A stretch of DNA of 64,000 bases from Trichoplax adhaerens (taxonomy: Eukaryota; Placozoa; Uniplacotomia; Trichoplacea; Trichoplacidae), in NCBI RefSeq assembly GCF_000150275.1, contig NW_002060978.1:310001-374000 (forward strand), given 5' to 3'. A program made the position numbers and the translations under genes. Position 1 is the stretch's first letter. Each line of letters opens with the position of its first letter. Below the pieces are notes generated by a model. The model saw nothing but the letters and a program-made list of their open reading frames with translations, was not told where the DNA came from and ran no database searches. Shown piece after piece: positions 12,401 through 24,831 of this stretch.

Positions 12401-14745
12401 CATCTTTAAGAATCGTTCTACTATATTGTAATAACTAGAGATTGACATACAAAGTAATAAAGACTAAAACTACGCCAAAAAATTTTTCTGATTTTGTAAC
12501 ATTGACGTATCTATTAGGTTATTTTGATGACGATTACCAGTAGAGAATGTAATGCTTCTAAAGTAGTATATGGCAAATAAAATTTTATCACCGCAATTGT
12601 TTCTTCCCGTAGATAGTGGCGACATCTAGTTTTGATTTTATTCTCTTGGCATTATTGACTACGACTTTATCTTCTTATCTTCTTATTGAGCACTTCCGCA
12701 TTACTCATCTACATTAAATTTTATGTGGATTTCGTCTAGACGTCAAAGGAATTAATTATTTAATTACTGATTTAAGGCTTTACCGTATTGAAATGTATAT
12801 TTAAATTCAATTGATAATCTAGTCTGCAATAAAAGTCTCATAGTTTCATTTTTATCATTAAAGTATGGAAAGAGATTGGAATGAGTGGTGTAATGCATCC
12901 CAGCATTCGTCTTTATTATTTATGGATCGAAACAGAATGATTTTATTCTCTTTACTTATAACGTAATATTTTTACTAAGTGCTTTTAAGCCCTAAGGCTT
13001 ATAGTAATAGAGAACAATTGGCGTTCTGTTTTATAGGTGCTAGTAAGGCCGCAAAATTGTCATAAATTTAGATTACAATTGATAAATTAATTGATTTATA
13101 AACGCGTATGCGACGATTATTATCGCAACTATAGTAAAACTGATTATCGACTATTCGAGGTAAGACATCGACCAGTAATTGTTTGAATTAGACCTTTTTC
13201 GTGAAAAATATCAAACTATTAGTTATAACTGAATTAGAACGGAATTGTTATCATGGCTAGTAATTATGAAAGCAATTTATGTTAAAATGATATCCAACTT
13301 AAACTACCTCCAATTTAAACTCTAACATAGATAAGCCTTAGGATACTTCATGTTTGCTTGCTAAATCAGCTCATTGCTTTCTATTTTGTTGCCGGGATAT
13401 AAAATTCTGTTTTACGTTAGAAATTCTATTAAATTTATGCAAGTATTGAATCTATTAATATTAATTAAGTAAAGAAGAAGGCATGACGGTCCTACTGAAA
13501 TATCAGCTTACGATCGTATCAATCAGTATGTATTGTTTTAGATTAGATTTCATTTTTAAATTGGTGTTATCCAATTCACCTGCTGAGTCTTTTACTTTAA
13601 CATAAATATAAAGTATTAAAATCAAGTTCACCTCCTTTTATTAGAATTTCGAATACTTATAATTTATGGATAAAAGATCACTTAATTAAGTCACAAAAAG
13701 CAATAAGTATATAGATAATTATCTGAATTTCAGAATAGAGATGGGACATGATTGTCTTCTATGGACATGGTTTCCATAAAGTTGCAACAGCATCAATTTC
13801 ATGCCACTAAATATTATGCATTAAATTTAGACTTTGATAATTATAATGCGAGATAGTCTTATATCACAGCACATCAATTACAGAAGAGGTCTACACCTCT
13901 TTCATGGGAAGATGAAATTAGCTAAGACGCTTAAATACCGCATTATTGACTTTATATTGAGATGAAACAGGCAGCTATTTTGTAGGTCTACTGGAGGGAA
14001 AATCTCCTTTACAGATTTAGGGTAAAACTGTAACTACGGCTTAATCTGTCACACAATTTTATGGTATATTCACAAACAATCGATTTGTCATCTTATTGCA
14101 GTCAATATTTTTAAATTTATTACGGAAAGCACTCACACTTACTTGACTCGATCCGAAGAAAGGTGTTCTGCTGAAAGATCAATCAAGGGCCATACGATTC
14201 ATTAGTATGCAAAGTTGTATAATTCTAATAGTTACAATCAATATGATGATACATTAATATTCGTCGAGATTTGAAGTAACTATTTAGTTTTAATCTTATT
14301 CTTAATTTCTCTATCAACGATTTTCTGAGTCTGCTTCTTAGCAATCCTTAATACGCATTAATTAAATAATAAAGTGAGTCAAAAACTGTAGGGTTATAGG
14401 GCCTTCTTAATCGATACTTTCCTCTTAGCTGGAGATATAACCTTTAAATTCTTACTCGCTGGTTACATTAAATGCTATAGTATTTATTACTTTTTATCGG
14501 TAGTTGATACTGTAAGATGTAAAATCGTAATTACTAAGGCCAATTTTGCAATTTCCTGTCATGGTTTTGTGAGCAAGAATTTGATGTAGATGTAGCTCAT
14601 TTAAATAACTCTTAAATCACTCTAATATCATTTGATTTTTACAAAGCTAATTTTGTATAATGTAAATTTGGTTATTTATTACAAAAGCTAGTTCGATTTT
14701 AACTTAAAAAATCTTTTCAACTGACTGCATTATTTAATATCAATA
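6444..14745. other. 8.3-kb gene-poor intergenic region
   Basis: The longest stretch without a gene between receptors on this side. Neither strand has an ATG-started frame of about 60 codons or more. A diverged tandem repeat lies at 7131-7530. A 7-bp-arm palindrome (AGCGGTA, T, TACCGCT) lies at 7085-7099. No LTR copy of families A or B and no RNA gene was recognised. A multi-exon gene with short exons cannot be excluded by eye. Confidence 0.5.
7131..7530. repeat. diverged tandem repeat, about 200-bp unit
   Basis: Two units are visible. AATAACTTCT at about 7135 recurs at about 7343. TTAAATAATGAAATAG followed by AATTATTATTTTA (from 7261) recurs as TTAAATAATAAAATGAG followed by AATTATTTATTTTA (from 7456). 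A GCAAAATT-TAC stretch follows in both. Offsets of 195-208 bp indicate a duplicated unit with indels. Similarity is modest, so this is the least certain of the repeat calls. Confidence 0.4.
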
Positions 14746-14814
14746 ATGCTAGGCTATTCTGTTTTTATGTTCATAAGTATTCATATATTTTTTCTTCACT
14801 GTTTAGATTCAAAT

Positions 14815-16062
14815 ATGGCGTCTCAGCGAAATGGTGGTAATCTAAAATGTAGCGATAGAAATTGCCCTAATGAGTGCATCTATTTTGACATCATAGAGAA
14901 AAACCCTATTATCAGTTTAAATAAAACCGTCGAAGGACAAGATTTAGTTTCTGGTATTTATATTGGCATTGGGATAATCGGAATTATTTTCAATGCTTTA
15001 GTTCTTGTGACTTTGAAAAAGAAGCAGGTATCTAAATCGAAGATTTTCCGTTCTTTAATGATGAATCTAGCAATTGCTGATTTATTTTCTGCGGCTGCAG
15101 TTTCTCTGCTTGGAATTAAAACAATTGCCATAATATTGAGTACCAAAAACATTAACTTAATCAATGTACCATACCTTAGCGCCTTGTTCAATTATTCTTT
15201 GGAATTATCGAAGGGCACTAATGCTGTTTGTCAAGTCAGTTATATCTTTTTCTTCATAACAAATTTTGTATCGACATTAACACTGACCTGCATGGGAATT
15301 GAGCGTTATCGTGCATTAATTGTTAATCAAATGTGTAAAGTTAGTGATGAAAGATCAGAAACTTGGAAGATCCGTGGTCTGCTAGCTTCTATTTGGATAG
15401 TATCCACCGTCGGTTCCATTCCTTTTGCTTGGATGGTCGAGGTTACACCTAGAGTGTATAATCGATGTTTCTTTGCACATCATCATCCCTGTGGATATTG
15501 CCATTACAATTTAATTGTAACTATACTAACCACCTGTATATTTGGCTTAATACCAGCTGTTATCATGCTCTACTGTTATATTCACCTCGCTAGGTTTCTG
15601 CTTAAGTATGGGAAAGAACGTCGGGCATCATTTTCTCATCAGGACTCTGCAATAATTAAGCGTTCTGCTCCAAATTCGCCTGCTGCTCAAAAATTGCGTG
15701 AAAAACAGGCTGCATTCTTATCCATCATTGTCGCATTCTTATTTTTATTAACCATGACTCCATTTATTGCTTATTTGCTATTTATCTCCATTAGTCATTG
15801 CAATGGCGATGAAATATTGCACGTATTGAATGTCATGAAATCAAATCTATGGATTGGCATCGAGGCTGCTCATATGTTTTTCGTTTTACCACCTTTGCTT
15901 AATCCTATATGCTATTCTTTTTGTAACCGTAGCTTTCGACTTGCTCTAATGTCTTTATGCAAGAAAATGACATTAGAAAATTCGCAATCTTCCACCAAAA
16001 TCAGTTTATTGAGCTCTGTACGAAGTCATCTTGGATCACGTCGGTCACAGACCGAATTATAA
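14815..16062 (+). CDS. class A GPCR, CNADE-family member 1, gene 2
   Basis: Intact single-exon 7TM receptor, 415 residues from this start. I chose ATGGCG at 14815 because the two nearest paralogues also begin ATGGCG with a short Cys-containing N-terminus. An in-frame ATG at 14746 would add a 23-residue hydrophobic leader that could be a signal peptide. Numbered from 14815: N-terminal Cys12, Cys17 and Cys21; GQD before TM1; Asn60 (1.50); LAIAD with Asp89 (2.50); GIKT with Lys102 (2.63); long loop 1; Cys139 (3.25); ERY 163-165; Trp194 (4.50); EVTPRVYNRC ending at Cys218; Cys226 and Cys229 in loop 2; Pro247; Tyr255; TMTP with Pro316 (no Trp 6.48); CNGDE 329-333; Glu350 and His353; NPICY 363-367. 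The C-tail has a Ser-rich SQSSTKISLL stretch shared with gene 5 and ends in TEL, a possible class I PDZ ligand. The two extra loop-2/N-terminal cysteines relative to the paralogues would allow one additional disulfide. Ligand unknown. Confidence 0.93.
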   Translation: MASQRNGGNLKCSDRNCPNECIYFDIIEKNPIISLNKTVEGQDLVSGIYIGIGIIGIIFNALVLVTLKKKQVSKSKIFRSLMMNLAIADLFSAAAVSLLGIKTIAIILSTKNINLINVPYLSALFNYSLELSKGTNAVCQVSYIFFFITNFVSTLTLTCMGIERYRALIVNQMCKVSDERSETWKIRGLLASIWIVSTVGSIPFAWMVEVTPRVYNRCFFAHHHPCGYCHYNLIVTILTTCIFGLIPAVIMLYCYIHLARFLLKYGKERRASFSHQDSAIIKRSAPNSPAAQKLREKQAAFLSIIVAFLFLLTMTPFIAYLLFISISHCNGDEILHVLNVMKSNLWIGIEAAHMFFVLPPLLNPICYSFCNRSFRLALMSLCKKMTLENSQSSTKISLLSSVRSHLGSRRSQTEL

Positions 16063-19000
16063 TCTTGTCAATTATTTCTACTGTAAGTCTCGTTAAAGCA
16101 TTTGGAAGAAATTTAAATAGCTGGATAAATTTAGGTTGTGCATATTCGGCTTCCTTGACACTTTTGGGTTCTCCTTAAAGTCTTTATTTTTGGCGCGCAC
16201 CTTTATAATTCAGTTGAGCTAATACTGTATAAATGCTTTCATATGATTTAGAATTTCCTTTGGTTTGGTGTATTTAGTTTCAGGAATTTCATTATACCAA
16301 ATCTAGAGAACTTGGCTGATCAATTTATCTATAGCGCAAATTGACATAGCGTATACTAAAGATTACGAATTGACGGATTTGAATTTTGGTCAACAGTATA
16401 GTTCAAATATTTCATCTAAGCATTTACCTAAAAGACAGTTTTAATTTCTCTTTCAAAACTTTTAAAATATTCTAAAAATATATGTCGCTTGACTGGAGCT
16501 ATCGCTATTCTACTTTGAATTGAAATAAGAACTTACTCTATTCACAGCTGGAACACGTGTATTGATTTGTCGCTTTAACAGTAAGGGCAATTTTGTATTT
16601 GACCATGTGGTTGTCACGGTACGAACTACCGTGAAGAAGTAGCTATCTAAATTTGGTCAATATAATATAGTGATAATATATTACAACTAGTTACTTACAA
16701 TAGGAATTACTCTAATTATAAATGTGTTAGAGTTAATTAAATACTGTGCTGTAATGTGCACTGAAGTAATTCTGTGAATGGACGTCCATATTGTACTCCG
16801 ACTGTGGAAAATTAGTTAGTAGATGTTCTCACCTAAGTATTTGTATAAGATGACTCACGATTGTTAGCTGCTGTAGAAGGGTATATAAGCCCATCAGATA
16901 GTTGAATAAATTAGTTCTCAATTGTCTAGTTAAGTTTAACGTAGAATCAAAGGCGTCTAAATTCTTGTGAGATAGTTAAGGGATACTGAATCCCAAAGAC
17001 TATAGTAATTTAGAGATTTGTTTTACGTTATCTTTGTCACGAAGCTGGTTTATGACAGTGGCAAATATCCTAAATTGTGTTTTCATTTAAATGATATGTG
17101 GTTATTAATTTAATGCTTAACTGGGTTTGATTTAAATCTACATTAAATGTAAAATTAGCAGAGTTTTCAATAATTACGGACTATCGTGATGATTTATAAT
17201 AGGGATACCGGTATATAATCTGACATAAATATATTTGATGTCCGAGTAATTCACTAACATTAATATTTGATTCATTGGTACAAGCTGAAGATCTTGCTTG
17301 AAATATTTATCCCGTACAATAAAATAGTTAAATTTACATTTCCGGTTTAAGTTATACGTACGTATGATTCGTTATGATTCGAATTATTTTAATCATTCAA
17401 TTATGTTATGAAAGATAAAATTTTAATTGCGTATATCTCACCAATTTAAATTATCGATTGTTATTAATTCGCTATAATTACTTGAACCAAATCTACGTTT
17501 GAATAAATACGAGGTATTGTACTTCGAAGTGTTTGTGTTTATCAATTATTTACAAAAAAGCATGTTGCAGAGCCATTGCTAACTAACTTGTACAATAATT
17601 CTAAGGTCAATACCCTTTCAAATGTATATCAATTTTTTAATTTATATTATTTGGATTTATGAACACCCTTACAGCAGGTATGGAATAAGGTTTGATAATT
17701 ATTCCTGCCAAGAATGATTCTATTTATTGGTTTAAACAGCTAGAAATTAAACGTTTATAAACTTTGGCGTGATAAAGCAAAGACCTGCTACGATTATATT
17801 TCAACTCAATTTGACTTTAAAAAATTCTTTCCAAAGACCTCGAGCTAATGAGTAATCCACGATAATAAGGTAAATGGAAGTCAATAGAAAGATTGAAAAA
17901 AAAAACTTGGTAAAATTACAGGACTACATTGATTTAAAACAATTACAGAAATAGTGTTGTAATAAGTACTAATTTCAACCCTACAGTATCCAGTTACATA
18001 ACTCAGTAAGCCCTTAACGTAGCGTTTAAAAATGTTTATTAATTAAAATCCTCTAGCTGCATATTGAAATAGTAGAATTTAAGATAAGGCAACTACGCAC
18101 ATTGGCAGCTCAAGGCTATCGACCTACCTCCCATCCAAAGGAGTTGGTCTTTTATACATTCCTAAAAAGGATTATTGACTAACATGTTATCAAATCCCCG
18201 TTTCCATCAATTTAAGTAAAATCCTACTTAACCTTTCCCGTACTGTTCTTAACTCTACTTAACATAAGTAAAAAATAGTGCGAGGGAGAATAGTTTTAAT
18301 GCTTATTAAGGTAACGATAGATGATAGCTGAATAGACTAAATTTGAGGTCAATAGGTTGCAAACCTTAGACATCAAAAACTCGTCCATGACAAGAATGTT
18401 TCTTACATCATTTTACTCTTGAAAGTGAAATATCTTCTTAGGGGACAGTCATAAAAAGAACAGAACTTATAGCTAAGTTTGATTTGCTCTTGCAAAGTGG
18501 ATAGTTTTAATCTTTCTGATGTAATCTAAATCCAACGGAATCGAAAAAATGAAATAGTCTTGGGAATTTCCATTTTATCGTCATGACGTTGTTTCTATTG
18601 ATGGATTGAACAATTTCACGTTGATCGTAAAAATCTAAAGCAACTTGTAGTAAAGATAATTCTTAAGGACCTAGAGTAAATCAGATTAATTGGATTTGAA
18701 ACCGGAAGTAAGATTTATTACAATAAAATCAATCGTAACTGTAATCTTAATAAACTATAACATGAAGAACTCTCGATCCAGTGTACCCTTTAAAAAACTA
18801 CTGATGACCATTGGTTGTTATATTTAGCCTAATTCTATTTCAATTTATTTTCCGTAATCACTGAATAGAGAATTGAATGGGCAATTAGGTATAAAGCAGA
18901 AGTTAAATACGCTCCAGCAGAGTGAATAGGTCTGTAAAATATGCATTGATCCTAAACTATTCACGGTCTAGCCATTCTCTTATGTATCGTATTCTAGTTA

Positions 19001-22000
19001 CGCTAATATGATCAATTCATTCCAAGATAATCAATTATTCTTATTGTGAGGCCTATTTTTGAAGGTTATGACAAATTTCTTAATAATAAATACGCTTGAT
19101 GAGTTTATTAGTTGTACCTTATTAAAACAAAACAATAATCTAGCCTTATTGTTCAATTTTAGAGAAATCAAACCATTTATCTATTGAGCTTAAAAGAACC
19201 ATTACTTCAACGTAGTCATTACATTAGTCAGTTATCAGCAAGCCTACCAAGGTTAATGTCTATTAGAGACAAAAATTAAATTCAAAGAATTACAACAAAA
19301 CTCCATCTTGGGAAAAAGGTGAGCTTAATTTGAGTGTTAAATTGGTAATAAATGGATATAATTTTGTCGCAATCATTATACGGTTGGGATAACGATCATG
19401 GTTATAGTCTAAGTTAAATAATATCCTAAAAAATAGGCAAAGACATAGGCAGCATTATTAATAGATTTCAAGATTACAAATAGGCCTTTATTCCCCTGAA
19501 AGACATCATTTCCTTCTCTGGATGCTATTTAATTATATATTATCAAGCAAATTTTGTTGAAATTAAGTTGTTATTGCTTCTTTACTAGACTATACCAGCT
19601 AGGAAATAGCGGGGCTACAACTAAAAGCCTTTTTTGTTTGCAAATAATTGAGGCTTCCTCAATGCTTTTACTTTACCAGTTTAGGTAGTGATTTCCGTTA
19701 ATATCATGACTGATGTTAGCTGAAATTAAATTTGCTCAAATTTGTCCGTCTTGAATAAACTAATTCAAGAATTATGTTTAGAAGTTATACATAAAAAGGT
19801 GATTGTAAAATTTCGTATTATCATAAGTTTAGGAAAATTGGATCACTTTATATAATAATGTAAGGATTCTTGGTTACGGTCGTAATAAACCACTAGATCT
19901 TTCCTAACATTTACTCTAGCTGGATAATTTACCTATACTTCGATAAATTACTCGGTTTTAATTGGTAATTGGAAGTAAATTAATCACTTAACGTATCATT
20001 TGACTTTATCTTTAGTCAGTTTGAAAGTATGAACGACAAGTTATAAAAGGCTTTCAACTAGCGATGCTTTTAAATCCAAACAATCAAATTTTCATAAGTT
20101 TTATTATATTTCTCTTCATCATCCGTTGGAATGATCTAATTCGGTTCTACATATACTGTGTGTCGTTTTCTAAAGTCCGACTTATTTTAGTTGCTTTTAA
20201 CATTACTGCATGTATTAGAATTCGTATTACTAAGAGAAGTTTACCACCTTTATCACATGAATAAAAAGTCTGATAATATAGTGAATAAAAATGACTTTTA
20301 AACGATTATTGGCCGATGCTTAATCGATGATTAAATAATTACATGATTTGAGAAAACATGGGTAAAATATGAAGCAGAACGTGTGGTTTTGATATCCGTC
20401 TGGTAACAACGTTATTTACGCTTTCTTGATGCCTGGATGAGTCTAATTGCAATCACCGCGTAATCTTTACAATCTTAATTTTAATTTTTGCTGCTGTTAT
20501 TGGAGATTCGTCAGAATTTAAAATATCAAAGACTTAAAGAAACGATCGCATACACCAAAAATTCTGAATTAGAGCAATTGGCTAGTGCCGTTATCATTTG
20601 ATAATGTGCATACTTTCTACTAATTGAGTAGATTGATTGTTTTAGTTTCTTTTGATTCTTGCTCTAAGCATTCGAAGGCCTCAACCACGGCCGTATATCT
20701 CACTTTGATATGCCAAAGTAGTGAAAGCATTAAAATACGCCATGATCACAAATACAATATGCCGTGCTGAGTAATGTTGATGATCTGCGGATCGTTAGGA
20801 TCGTTAAATTGAAAAGATTCTATGTACTCGTTATCTCACTCTGAGAGATTTTCGATATCGAATTCTTGATAGAGGATGCTAAAAAGCTGTTGTCTTACAA
20901 TGTTAAGCGTGATAGTAATCCGAAATTTAAGGGAAACTCTACAAAATTTGAATTTTCAAACTAAAACAAGTGTCTTTTAACTTTCTGCTTGCTAGCACAC
21001 CGATAATCGACTTCCTGTTCTAGAATTACAAGAATGTAGTCCTCTTCCTATTTTGTGCTTAATCTCGATTCATTCACTCTATCTCCACTTAATCCAATTA
21101 TAAGCTCGCATATTAAGCTGTATACTATTTTATTTGCACCATTACTATTACGATGCATTTCATCTTCTAACGAGGGATTTACTTAAGTAATTTATGCCTT
21201 AATAACAGTAACCCGCTACATATTGTTACACAGACCGTTGATGATCAAAGTTATGACATCATCCATTCATGATGGAGGTTCTGTTATTCTGAGCAGCGAC
21301 AAATATTAAATCATGTGATGGAATCTTTTTATTACGCTAATTATTTCGTGCTTACTAGAATACAGTATAACCTATTATGACTAATAAATACCACGATAAA
21401 GAAAGGCGGTACTGTAGATAGTATCAATTGCATGTTAAATAGATTATCATTTCATGATACGAATGTAACCTAATCTGTTTAACCTCAGGAAAGGATTAAC
21501 AAAATCTTACAGCCACCATTTACCTATCAGTTGCGCTAATTTTGCATTCATATTATAATTTTACAAACAAATTATGTACATAATCTTATTTTCTGAAGCT
21601 CGATTTACAAAGTGTATTTACTTTCCAGTGTCTATGCGTACCTGCTGCAGTTTACACTTTAGTAAAATTGGATGAAATTTTTAAATTAGTAAAGGATGGA
21701 ATGATTGACAATGCATGTCTACTGCATGGCTTATCGTAGTACAGCAAAGTAGGGCGTATGATTTTTAAGTAATACAATTCTTGATATTTTCCTTAATCTC
21801 GTAAAGTAATATTAGAATTGATGAATTGATTCATAATTATCATTGACTTGAAAGAATATGTGATATATGAACTTTATAGATGAGGACATATACGAAATTC
21901 GTTTTAATATCTTGGGTACATTGCTAGTACAATAGCATTAAAAGTTCCTTTTCATTTTTACTATCTTAGTCTAGATTCTTAATTTAGCAATTTCAAATTG

Positions 22001-22004
22001 AACC
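16063..22004. other. intergenic region between genes 2 and 3
   Basis: Holds one solo LTR-like element of family A (16612-17057). Otherwise it is AT-rich sequence without recognisable coding or RNA genes. An ATG-led frame at 20064-20264 (66 codons, hydrophobic) has no receptor motif and no visible homologue in the window, and I treat it as chance. No canonical AATAAA lies within about 100 bp of the gene 2 stop. Confidence 0.5.
16612..17057 (+). mobile_element. solo LTR, family A, copy A1
   Basis: 446-bp element beginning TGTCACGG and ending TTATGACA. It is flanked by GTGGT (16607-16611) and GTGGC (17058-17062), a 5-bp target duplication with one mismatch. The 5' end forms a perfect 8-bp hairpin, TCACGGTA (16614-16621) with TACCGTGA (16627-16634). 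The 3' end has a second hairpin built from TGTCAC and (G/A)TGACA. Internal signals are a TATATAA box at 16882-16888 and AATAAA at 16905-16910, as in an LTR promoter and polyadenylation region. There is no internal coding region, so it is a solo LTR. Other copies lie at 35254, 46358 and the right window edge. Confidence 0.8.
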
Positions 22005-23150
22005 ATGGCGGATGTGTGTAACAGGAATTGCTCATTTTATGGTCCCTATTTAAATTCGAAAAATTTTAACAAAAATCAAATTGTCAAAGGCCAAGATGTT
22101 ATTGCATACACCTATATTGGCATTGGCATACTTGGATGTCTGTTAAATATTATTGTCCTCTTTACTTTGTTGAAATTCCAACTGACAAAATCCAATGTAT
22201 TTCGAATGTTGCTAAGGAATCTTGCCCTAGCTGATTTTTTATCATCGATTGGCGTTATATTAGTTGGTGCTAAAACATTAATAATTATAGACGCTATATC
22301 AAACCTTAAAAGCCTATCTGACAGCTTGGATGAAAAAATACTGGCTAGTTTAACAAATATGTGCAGAGCAAGTTATGTTATTTTTTTCATCACGAATTTC
22401 TTGTCTGGTTTAACGATAACCGTTATGGCAGTAGAACGTTATCTTGTAATTATAGTTCGCAAATTTCGAGGGCTTTACCAAAATGATTTAAAACCATGGA
22501 AACTATATGTGTTGTTGGCAGGCATTTGGGCCACTGCAATTGCAGGATCCATACCATACTTTATAAGCTTTGAAATTACAGATAGAGTGAACAATCGATG
22601 TTTTTTCTCTATTGATACTTCCATGGTTAGCTGTATCTATAATATTATACTTACTATATCTACTACAAGTGTACTTTGTGTAGCACCTTCCTTTGTTATG
22701 GTATTTTGTTATTTCAAGATTGCTCGATATCTATTTAGCCATCGCCGGCCCGATACTGAAGTAAATAGACGTAGAAATGGCCAAAATTTTACCGCTGATA
22801 AACAAGCCGGCTTAATATCAATTTTGATTGCCATTTTCTTTATCCTTAGTATGACACCTTTTATGGCTTATTTAATTTTTGTTTCGATAAATTACTGTAA
22901 CGCAGACGAAGTAATAGTCTATTGGATCAATTCCAAATCTTACTTTTGGATTACAGCTCACGAAATAGCGCACTATCTATTTATTCTGCCGCCGATCATT
23001 AATCCTCTTTGCTATTCATTTAGTAGTACTCAATTTCGAAGAGCAATAAATTTCTCATGCAAGGATAAATTAAAAAAGACACGTATGGCCATTAATTTAT
23101 CATTACCATCATTTAGACGTGAATCAAGAACACTGAGTACCTCATTTTAG
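22005..23150 (+). CDS. class A GPCR, CNADE-family member 2, gene 3
   Basis: Intact 381-residue single-exon 7TM receptor; the start context is AACCATGGCG. N-terminal Cys5 and Cys9 (C-x3-C). GQDV precedes TM1. Asn48 (1.50), LALAD with Asp77 (2.50), GAKT with Lys90 (2.63), a 29-residue stretch to Cys120 (3.25), ERY 144-146, Trp175 (4.50), EITDRVNNRC ending at Cys199, extra loop-2 Cys210, Pro228 (5.50), Tyr236 (5.58), SMTP with Pro285, CNADE 298-302, AHEIAH with Glu320 (7.36) and His323 (7.39), PPIINPLCY with the NPxxY at 333-337. The DRY-equivalent and NPxxY are intact, so G-protein coupling is expected. ICL3 is short and basic (RRPDTEVNRRRNG). The C-tail is basic and Ser-rich. The loop-2 motif has Asp in place of the Pro found in the other four members. 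Ligand unknown. Confidence 0.94.
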   Translation: MADVCNRNCSFYGPYLNSKNFNKNQIVKGQDVIAYTYIGIGILGCLLNIIVLFTLLKFQLTKSNVFRMLLRNLALADFLSSIGVILVGAKTLIIIDAISNLKSLSDSLDEKILASLTNMCRASYVIFFITNFLSGLTITVMAVERYLVIIVRKFRGLYQNDLKPWKLYVLLAGIWATAIAGSIPYFISFEITDRVNNRCFFSIDTSMVSCIYNIILTISTTSVLCVAPSFVMVFCYFKIARYLFSHRRPDTEVNRRRNGQNFTADKQAGLISILIAIFFILSMTPFMAYLIFVSINYCNADEVIVYWINSKSYFWITAHEIAHYLFILPPIINPLCYSFSSTQFRRAINFSCKDKLKKTRMAINLSLPSFRRESRTLSTSF

Positions 23151-24070
23151 TTTTACACTTAAATTCTCATAAACTATCTTTACTATAAGCATGGATGAAA
23201 TTAAAGAAGAATAGCAAAAATTAGTATATAGGGTAAAGTAAATGTTAATTTTACTTAATTAACGCGTTTATATTAAATTATACTTCTAAATGCTAAATCG
23301 TTTTGTCCCCAATTATTTCTGTGCTTGTTAATTACAGGTATGGAAGTTGATCTTACGAAAATTTTATGTATTAAAGTAGAAAATACAGCACTTTTATTAT
23401 AAATCCTTGCGATTAAGCATAATACCTCTATCAGTAAGATGATAACTTTTGAACAGCAGTAATGGATACAAATATGCAACTGCATCTTATAGTTAGTAAT
23501 TTGATATGGTTAAGGCTCGACCGGAGCCCCTGGAAGTCAAGCAGAGGTAAAACTTCTTGTAGCCTGTATTATTATCGGACTTTAAATCGATGATACGTAT
23601 TTTCTGATAAGAAACCAAAATGTGAAGGTTGTGCTGTTCTATAGCATACGACCTAGTATTTATTTTATTTTTCTAATTAATCTATACAATAAAACTCGTA
23701 TTGCATTCTTTCCTTGAAATCCTTTGCGATTTTTGCTTTGATATTTTGGTAATTAAAAACTGTCACATTTTAATACATTTCTTCTTCATTGCAAGTATTA
23801 GGTTGAGATAATTACAAGAATCTAAAATTTGTAGAATATATTCATAAAGCCATTTTAATTTGTTAATTGTCAACTCTTTGAGAAAATGCGAAAAGAACGA
23901 CGTATCTCTAACTTGTTATTTACGTCTAGAACTTCGGATGCAAAAGTTATGAACTTTACTAATAAGCTTTTAAATTACGTATCATACCTCTATTTTTCAT
24001 CCTACTTAATTAAAATTGATTTTATGCCATTTCTCTAAATTATAAAATAGTGGAGTCTAGCAACATTAAT

Positions 24071-24109
24071 ACACAAATATACAAATATACTAATGGACTA
24101 ATGGACTAA
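24071..24109. repeat. short tandem repeats
   Basis: Two adjacent dimers: ACAAATAT repeated about twice, followed directly by CTAATGGA repeated twice. Simple-sequence slippage product with no other role visible. Confidence 0.6.
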
Positions 24110-24603
24110 AGTAATTATGATCTTTAAATTTTGAATCGTCATTACTCTTATCGTCCGTTACATTTCAAATCTACTTCACGTAGTTTCACCTTAATTATAA
24201 AATTGTACGGTAATGCATTATTATCATATTAGCAGCTGTAGTTACCTTCGTGTAGAAATACAGAATTCGAGCTTAGAATTTATTGACAGATATAGTGATT
24301 TACTTGAGTATAAGACTCAGATGAAGCTAGCCTTTTAATCATCTTCGCCCAAAATATATTTGATTACAAACGTTTCACTATCTCAAATATCTATCTATTC
24401 CATGTTTTACTCTGATCTTGATCTTTTGGGTTATCCCGTTACAATGAAAATTTAGTTTGCATGATAGATAAGACGATTTACGATACCTATCTGCCCTTTT
24501 CTAAACGATCCTTAGTTATAGATAAGACCTTATGTGTTAGCTATAACTTTAGTAAACTTCTTATTATAGTTTTAACAGTGGAAAATTATTAGGTGATAGT
24601 CCG

Positions 24604-24831
24604 CCTTGTCATAAATCATCGTTAGTCCAGAGCGAGTAATTCAATTTCTTTCTATTTGCGGATCAACCTAAAGATACATAAAAATATTACGGTTTCATGT
24701 CTGCAAATCTGAATTTAAGGTAATAATATATCTTGCAATAAATTATCGTCTACCCTTAGCAAGTAATTGAATTTCTTCCTAGTAACACCACTGGATCGGC
24801 CTAAAGATTTATAGAAATATTGCAATTCATC
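24604..24831. repeat. tandem duplication, 127-bp unit
   Basis: Two copies start at 24604 and 24731. Shared landmarks in order are (C/T)CTTG-CA/TCATAAAT-ATCGT, a GAGTAATTCAATTTCTT-like stretch, GATC(A/G)(A/G)CCTAAAGAT, AAATATT and TTCAT. The copies differ at roughly a quarter of sites, so the duplication is old. Confidence 0.6.

Noticed and set aside
14958-15191. Antisense frames within receptor genes (also at 44553-44852 and 49908-50102)
   Set aside because: Shadows of the receptor coding sequence on the other strand.
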